A stretch of 64,000 nucleotides of DNA from Sabellastarte sp. h YS-2021. Taxonomy: Eukaryota; Annelida; Polychaeta; Sabellida; Sabellidae. Below, piece by piece: positions 58,164 through 64,000 of the stretch (position 1 is its first letter; each line of letters starts with the position of its first letter). The notes under the pieces are model-generated. The model worked only from the letters and a program-made list of their open reading frames with translations, was not told the origin of the DNA and searched no databases. Made by a program: the position numbers and the translations under genes. The stretch is from the NCBI GenBank assembly GCA_964017235.1, contig OZ024930.1, positions 152,768,221-152,832,220 of the forward strand, written 5' to 3'.

Positions 58164-59058
58164 CTGCGTCGAGACGCAATCTCTAGTAAAATTTTGGGGA
58201 AATGTTAAAACAATGGCACATGTAACAGATGATTAAATTTTAGTGGTGATCCAAATAAACATATCTAGTATTCTAGATGGGAAATTTTCCAGGAAATCCC
58301 CAGATCTAGACTATTATCTGTATCACTAGTATTCACTACCAAAGTCAAATTATCTGTTCCATGTACAATATTCAACATTTTTCTGAATGTTTCAACAAAA
58401 TCTGTCCATAAACTATAAAGATATTGTGCAAACAGATCAACAAACAGACAAACAAACAGAGAAAAACACACTGCCAAAAGCATAACCTCCTTGGCTGAGG
58501 TAATAACAGTTGACCAAATTTATAGTTCATCTGTGGTAACTGATCCAATTAATAGTGTGAAATTGCAATCAACTTCAGGTTCTTGCTTTCTGAGACATAT
58601 TAAAAAGACCTCTTTACTCCTGTGCATTGTGCACGATTTATTGTGTCGACTCTTAATCCTATTGGATACATGTATTATCCCTCTCTTTACACTTCCAATT
58701 ATCGCTGCATCATGTTTTGGTACCTTCACTGAATGTGTCATATTTATTGACTTAGACACATGCATTAGTATATTATAGCTCATAATATCTATGTGTCAGG
58801 TAAAGTATTTAAAAGTATTTGCACATTAAAAATGTGGCATATTTTTGCATTTTTATTTATGTACTTTTGAAAAATATTGACCCAATGCCTGCTGTGTTTT
58901 GGATTTGAATCTGACCTGTCCTGATATGACCCCAGCTCTTCGAAAAGCTCAAAAATACTTAAATAATTTACACCAATTTGAGATAGTGTGCGCCATTTGC
59001 ACTTTCATTGCAATTATAATGTGTGGATTTGATTTTCTATTATGTTTATTTGTTGAAG

Positions 59059-59265
59059 CTTAATTAGCAAGATGCTAGTTCGTGAACCGACAGAAAGGGC
59101 CAACTTAGATGAGATTTTGCAGCACCCATGGATCCAGGGTGCAGAACCTAGTGCAGTAGTAAGCACTCCACTGGTGTCACGACAGCACATACCTGATGAA
59201 GTACACAACTACATCGTACAGAAAATGGTGGATGGAAAGATCGCATCCAGGGAAGATATTCTTGC
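59059..59265 (+). CDS. SNRK: SNRK exon 3: kinase end and start of UBA-like region
   Basis: This 207-nt exon encodes residues 246-315. It opens with LISKMLVREPTERANLDEIL, then QHPWIQG, which closes the kinase domain (subdomain XI; Arg in TERANL). It continues with a variable linker and HIPDEVHNYIVQKMVDGKIA, the start of the UBA-like segment that vertebrate SNRK has behind the kinase (EEHNSIIQRMVLGDIADRDAIVE). The acceptor follows TTGAAG; the donor is CTTGC followed by GTAAGC. Phases agree with exons 2 and 4. Confidence 0.94.
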
Positions 59266-60363
59266 GTAAGCGCTAAACATTAGAAGTTTTTGTTAATGTC
59301 CAGTCATTCCTTTTATAACACATGGGATTCTTTTTCTCTTGATGGAATGCCAAGTTATCTTAGTGACTAATCTTGATAAATTTGACTGTTGTTCATGAAT
59401 CTGAAATGACTGAATGTTTGATACTGAGTCCTGGCTTAGTGATGATGTAATTCTAATATTACTTTTATAGCACTCAATCTCCATCAAAAGATAGACTCTA
59501 AGGCACAGCAACCAGGAGAAAAGTCCAAAGAATTCATAGTCCAGATACAAAGAAGGGGGGTCCACACCACAGAGACAGTCAGAAAATATTATAAAACCTA
59601 CGGTGGGTAGGCTTTATTGAAGACACAAGCATTCAGCTTCTTCCAAAAAGATAGAAGAGATATGGCAGAGCAGATGTCTAATTCCATACCTTGGGAGCAT
59701 GATAGGCAAAATTAAAGCCACATTGCTTAGTTGACTTATGAACAGATGGAATAAACTAAAATTGTGGCACCTCAAGAACTTCACCCTCCATCTGGCTACT
59801 CCTAGTATTATAAAAGCTTCTCCTGGGATTCAGTAAAGCTCTAAAACAATTAAGATGACCACAAGGGATTAGTGTAAACAGTAGCACTGTTTTCCCCCAT
59901 CTCTCAGGTCCAGGGATTGATTCAAGCCTGGCCTGAATAAGGAAAGTTGCAATTCGCCAGATGGTTTTTAGTTCAGAATCTTGACAAACTAGTATACCCT
60001 GCTTTTCTTGATTCCTTTAGCCTCTCGTCATGATGTGATGTGTGCACTGGAGGAAATGCAAAACCCAAATCAATCAATATACTGCTTCTTTATGTCTTTC
60101 ATACATCAATATCAGCTGATATCACCTTGGATCTGGCATTATATATATTTTATTTATATTTTATGTTTAGTACCAATATAGCCACAACATTACCCACCAA
60201 AATAGATAGTCTAGCCCATTTATAGATTGCATCAAGCCTTAAACAGTTTAAACCAATGTTACATCATGTTTCAAATGACTGCAGGGGACTGTTACATGGG
60301 CCAAATTATTTATTACTATCTTTTGAATATTCTTCATGAGATCTATTTGTTTTTGTCCACCAG
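59266..60363 (+). other. SNRK intron 3 (about 1.1 kb)
   Basis: It begins GTAAGC and ends TTTTTGTCCACCAG. It contains a SINE-like stretch at 59868-59995; otherwise no feature is recognised. Confidence 0.85.
59868..59995 (+). repeat. SINE fragment in SNRK intron 3
   Basis: ATCTCTCAGGTCC and GGGATTGATTCAAGCCTGG (B-box-like) are followed by GTTCAGAATCTTGACAAACT and AGTATACCCTGC, the same body block as the SINE at 45396-45631. It lacks the tail. Confidence 0.6.
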
Positions 60364-60519
60364 CTCCATAGACAAAGATTCCTATGACCACATTGCCGCC
60401 ACCTACTTTCTGCTGGCTGAGAGGATGTTGCGGAAAAGTCAAAACACTCACCACACTCAGGGGACACAAGGGAGGTCTGCTGGCAAGCCTGTTCTTGCTC
60501 CCCTAGCTTTGTCACCCCG
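60364..60519 (+). CDS. SNRK: SNRK exon 4: UBA-like region and beginning of the tail
   Basis: It encodes residues 315 to about 366: SIDKDSYDHIAATYFLLAER, MLRKSQ, then a low-complexity Thr/Gln/Gly stretch and VLAPLALSPR. DHIAATYFLLAER matches the vertebrate NHITATYFLLAERIL block, the end of the UBA-like domain that in AMPK relatives helps hold the kinase in shape. The acceptor is CCACCAG. The donor is uncertain: CCCCG/GTTTGT at 60519/60520 or TTT/GTACCT at 60523/60524; without splicing the frame stops at 60545. Vertebrate SNRK is about 765 residues, so roughly half of the protein remains outside what I can find; downstream exons probably lie past 64 kb. Confidence 0.85.
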
Positions 60520-60641
60520 GTTTGTACCTTTATTTCCCTTCTACTAATATATGTGTGCTATCCTTTCAGTAAGATTGAAATTTATTTTGGACCCATTTTC
60601 TTTCTTGTGTGTTTGTGCCTTTATTAACCTTTAATATATAT

Positions 60642-61595
60642 GTATTACATAGGGATGAGTCGGTATGAAAAATATGTACATCGGGAGGTCGCCGGTGCAA
60701 AACCGTACTAATTTCAGGACTTCATGTTTTAGTACACCCCAACCAGACATGGACATTTAATCTTAATGACATTGCAATCAAAGTCCTTAATTTCACAATA
60801 TGGGTTAAAAGTGTGTAATTTCTTCAAATTTCTGGTTTGTTTCCAATATTTCAAGTTTTGCTTCAGTTATATGTCATGACAAGGCAGATTAAGGTAATAA
60901 AGTGTTGGACAAAACACATTTATGTAATAAAGATAGCATATCTTTAAAAATGAAGGATTATTCAGCATTTTAAAATATAGTTTCGGCATTTTGAAAACCC
61001 AGTCCATACAAATCTAGTCACATGACTTATCAGGAAAGCATTTAACCATCGCTCTAATGTAGTTTTGGAATTGCATCGTTATTTTTTTTTTCGCATTTGG
61101 TAAGTCAGTTTAATTGATGTAAATCTTTTAAATAATCTTTCAAAACACTGTTGTTCTATTTATTTGAGGCATACATGATATAATATACCCATTATGCAGC
61201 ACTTTATAAAGTCAAAATTAGATAATTATTTTAATGTACTGACGGTTTTCAAAGTGTTCCTACATTTCACAATGTATAAACAACCGAAATAAAAAGACAA
61301 ATATGGCCCTAAAATGGTGTAGTCAGGTGAAAAAAACAATATTACTGTACATTTTAAATGAATAGTTTCGTTTTGAATTGAGTTTATGATGTCGATATAT
61401 GTCGGTACTCGGTCGGCCAATGTGGGCGATATTCAATGTTAATTTACAGCAGCGAGTGACAGCACTAATTTTAACTCTTCCTTCCATTATATGTGTTCGT
61501 AAGCCAAATGGTGGTTTCAAAATCTTGTCACAGTATTTCTTTAAAATGCCCTCGATACCGAGATACCGGACCTACCGACCCCTCCTAGTATTATG
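60642..61595. mobile_element. hAT-like element, family A, larger copy
   Basis: The element is 60650-61587 (938 bp). The left end TAGGGATGAGTCGGTATG and the right end, the complement of TAGGAGGGGTCGGTAGG, are similar. The adjacent 8-mers GTATTACA and GTATTATG share their first six bases, a probable decayed 8-bp duplication. About 200 bp after the left end match the inverse of 54830-55015, so this and the SNRK intron 2 copy belong to one family. It has no complete transposase. Confidence 0.7.
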
Positions 61596-61803
61596 TAGTA
61601 CTACTAATATCAAGCAAAACTCTGCTATGTTTTTTTCTTCAAGCTTTTAACAATCCCTAGCCCTGTCTCATTGGTTTGTATTTCTGGTATCCTACTGGTT
61701 CTGTTGCTGTATTGTACACTACTGACATATTCGTATATTGTGTTATGTACGGATACTTGTGTCACATGACTGTGTGGACTTCACCAGTACTTTAACTTGT
61801 ATC

Positions 61804-62660
61804 CCTGGACAAAAGTCGGGGATACTTAGGATTCAGTATGGTCACGCCGCCGCTGAGATTTCCTTTCGGATGCGATAACTTAAAAATATTTTGGTTAGAC
61901 ATTTCAAATTTGTAAATTGGTATGTGGGTATATATGGGCAATGCCACGAACGCTATTGTTTTGTGACCTTGACCTTCAATTTCAAGGTCACTGGCCTCTT
62001 AAATGTCAGATTTTGGCCATTTTTTTCACATTTTGGCCCAGTTCTCATATACAGAAAGTTAGATCATCCTATGGCTGGTATAGATAATACATACATATGT
62101 CCTCTGTAAGCATGCAGAAATTTGACCTTGAAGCTCTTCATTGAAGGTCATCCACAGACTGCCAAACTACCTCACCGAGGCCATTTTTTTGGAGATGTTT
62201 TCACACTTAATGCTGACTATATTACATGGAAAGTATTGAAAATGGCTTTGGAGGTTGAGTACATTATGGAGTACCAGCATCCAGTTTGTTGACCTTGGCT
62301 ATTGTTTTGAAGGTCACCTTAGGCCTGCTAAAATGACTCGAAATGGTACCTTAGACTGTGAGGCCATATACCTCCTTTATTATTGGCTGTTACCGCTCTA
62401 ACAAAAAAAAATATTATAGCTAGCCTTCTCAAATTTGCAGGATATATTCATAACCATAAAATCTTGCCTGGGAATATTTTTGGCCTCGAGGATGGCTAAA
62501 TTTAAAAGTGCTTATAACTCACTTATTATTGGTCCTAGAGTTTGGGATGGTAACCAACATATAGGAAATCATGGGCTGGGAATCTTTTTATGTGGTCAGA
62601 TTTGACCTTGGGCCCCTTGTTCAAGGTCAAACGAGGATAGCCAAAGTTAAAAGTGCTTTG
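61804..62660. mobile_element. Second GTATCCCC-headed element, partial
   Basis: 61804-62300 follows the head and first 177-bp-type unit of the element at 55151 closely (TGTATCCCTGGACAAAAGTC, GGATACTTAGGATTCAGTA, CACGCCGCCGCTGAG, GACCTTGACCTTCAA, GCTCTTCATTGAAGGTCATC). After about 62300 it goes into a different GACCTTGG-rich segment with its own loose repeats (AAAGTGCTT, TGGGCTGGGAAT) and has no ATCCGGAT array and no visible right end. Confidence 0.7.
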
Positions 62661-62664
62661 TTTC

Positions 62665-63595
62665 GATCTACATGTTTGAGCTGCAGAGCAATCAGAAACA
62701 CGAGTAGTGCACTACAGTAGTGCACAATTCATAAAATTCTGGTGACACACACAAAAAAAAAAGTAGTGAAAAAAGTGATCTGCAAAAGTGCAAGCCTTGG
62801 AGAGCTCGCACTTAAAAATCTTGATAAACAGTTTGAATTTTAGTGAAAAGGTACTCTGTAAGGACCTGATTGTTCACTCTATTGATTTTCACCTGCAAAA
62901 CATGTTGGGCATGGAGATTCTTTCTCAGGTGTATTGTACATTATACCCCTTTCACATTACAGGCAGAAAACCCTGCGGAAGTAGGCATTGGGCAAAACAT
63001 ACCTGTCCTTCAACTACCGTATGCGAACATGTGACACAGTAGCGAAACGTCTTGAGCATCCCACGGAAGTTTTAAAATGTTAAAAAATTTCTTTTTCTGA
63101 ATCTCACAACTTCAGACACTGCTAATCACTGTGCATTGTCAGTACTACCACCGTGCCTTTGTATGTGTGTCTCCATCCCCATCCATCCATTACAGTGGCA
63201 TTTGGCAGATAAATTTTTCATAGAGTAACTGAAGGCGTGGTCCATGGTTTATATAGGGTTGTGATTCGGTCTCATATCGGTAGCATGTGTTCTTCCGACG
63301 ACTGTTGATGGTGAGTTGAGGTTAATGGAGGTTGCCGCTCGGTGACCAACGTTTGTTGTGCTGTCATCCTACTGTTACTGATGGTTACATACTGTGTCCA
63401 ACCAGTGGCTGTGTGCTCCTAGTGTGAAAGGGGTTCAAAATCTCGAAGATGTGAGGCATCCTGGAAGGCAGTTCCGCCGCTGAGTAAAACTTCCAACCGT
63501 GGGGGATACTCTCAGTAGTGTGAATGGGGCATTAGATTTCTTGCACTAACACCAGAGTGAATGTACTATGTACTGCAGTAACGATGCAGCTCGAC
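62665..63595. other. Intergenic, no recognised gene
   Basis: No gene or repeat family is recognised. GC content is somewhat higher from 63240 on than in the rest of the window. No SNRK C-terminal exon could be supported here. Confidence 0.4.
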
Positions 63596-63604
63596 TTGGT
63601 CATA

Positions 63605-63859
63605 AGTAGGAACTACACCTGTCCTTTTTTCATCACCCGTACCCGTGTCCATTAATTGCCCGTATCCATGATACCCTAGATCATTTGGTATAAAACAGTG
63701 AACTCAGCCGTGTCCGTGATTAGGAAGGAAAAAATTCGTTCTTCACGGACACGGAGAGCTGGTACACTGTTTTATACGAAAAGATCTAGGGTATCACGGA
63801 TACGAGCAATAACGGACATGGGTACGGGTGATGAGAAAAGGACAGGTGTAGTTCCTAAG
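63605..63859. repeat. Long hairpin (foldback MITE)
   Basis: 63607-63719 and 63741-63857 are inverted copies of each other with a loop of about 21 bp. Matching pairs include GGAACTACACCTGTCC with GGACAGGTGTAGTTCC, CATCACCCGTACCC with GGGTACGGGTGATG, and ATACCCTAGATC with GATCTAGGGTAT. Both arms begin and end next to TA, so a TA target duplication, as made by Tc1/mariner elements, would fit. There is no coding content. Confidence 0.85.
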
Positions 63860-64000
63860 ATAGTCGGTCGTGAGTGTTAAAAATACGAAGCGTCGGTTCA
63901 TACATTATAAAGATCGATTTTTCATGAAAACTTTTATAATACACCAACATATTACTTACCTAACAAGATGCACTCGGAGAGAGCAAAACGCTCGACTCTA

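Larger units (their letters stand above)
49188..59058 (+). other. SNRK intron 2 (about 9.9 kb), transposon-rich
   Basis: It begins GTGAGT and ends with TTGAAG. It carries, in order, a MULE-like element (49597-50568), an element with palindrome-array ends (50752-52430), hAT-like MITEs (53019-53376, 54527-55022), and the tandem-repeat element (55151-58163) with a further hAT-like MITE inside it (56583-56847). The acceptor GAAG is unusual in lacking a long pyrimidine tract directly before it, though TTTATTTGTTG precedes. Homopolymers: A run at about 53639-53653 and an 18-19 G run at 53939-53957. A stretch TTTTTGACGTGACGGTTTAA at 52681 resembles the inverse of GTTTTTGATGTGACAGTG at 49245. Confidence 0.85.

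Noticed and set aside
58700-60545. A further SNRK coding exon between exons 3 and 4 or extension of exon 4 to the stop at 60545
   Set aside because: Phases of exons 3 and 4 join directly at a split Ala codon, and the extension would give an abrupt short tail unlike the family.
63605-63859. Candidate microRNA precursor
   Set aside because: The arms are over 110 bp, longer than usual animal precursors, and TA-flanked ends fit a foldback transposon better.

Overview
This window is AT-rich, intron-rich animal DNA packed with transposable elements. It is most likely from a lophotrochozoan, and a bivalve mollusc is my best guess. The guess rests on a tRNA-derived SINE family, tandem-repeat elements with a GTATCCCC...GGGGATAC head, many short TIR elements, L2-type and Tx1/L1-type LINEs, and a Polinton fossil. 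No rRNA, tRNA gene, CRISPR array or operon is visible.

The only host gene I recognise is SNRK (SNF-related serine/threonine kinase), plus strand, from 46.8 to about 60.5 kb. Four coding exons give about 366 residues: the whole kinase domain and the UBA-like segment behind it. The exons are 46805-47399, 49046-49187, 59059-59265 and 60364 to about 60519. The C-terminal half is not found before 64 kb. Intron 2 (about 9.9 kb) holds a MULE-like TIR element, a 1.7-kb element with palindrome-array ends, three hAT-type MITEs and a 3-kb tandem-repeat element.

0-11.5 kb is a graveyard: a broken DIRS-like retroelement (2.7-5.7 kb), a HARBI1 fragment (5.8-6.05 kb), a Penelope-like GIY-YIG fragment (6.9-7.4 kb), a small Gypsy fossil (8.5 kb) and a SINE (10.6 kb).

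11.574-16.811 kb is an apparently complete PIF/Harbinger transposon. It has two uninterrupted convergent ORFs, a MADF/Myb-like protein (12369-13586, +) and a DDE transposase (15028-16344, -). It has matching TIRs, a GGG target duplication, CpG-rich subterminal repeats, TATA boxes and a central 43-bp minisatellite.

19.4-22.6 kb is a 5'-truncated Tx1/L1-like LINE (minus strand) with a perfect 14-bp target duplication. 24.9-27.3 kb is a fossil Polinton DNA polymerase split by a 1.25-kb TIR element. 27.426-29.810 kb is a MULE with an intact FLYWCH plus transposase ORF and 16-bp-period terminal repeats. 30.55-31.75 kb is another TIR element.

34-46 kb holds SINEs, pieces of at least three more LINEs, and an L2-like LINE carrying a 2A-like peptide motif. 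That L2 sits inside a small tandem array of about 185-bp units. 60.6-64 kb, downstream of the last seen SNRK exon, holds another hAT-like element, a second copy of the GTATCCCC-headed element and a long perfect-looking hairpin at 63.6-63.86 kb.

The strongest unusual signals are the 29-bp-period palindrome arrays that form the ends of the 50.75-52.43 kb element, the intact Harbinger and MULE elements, and the recurring design in this window of TIRs built from short tandem boxes.
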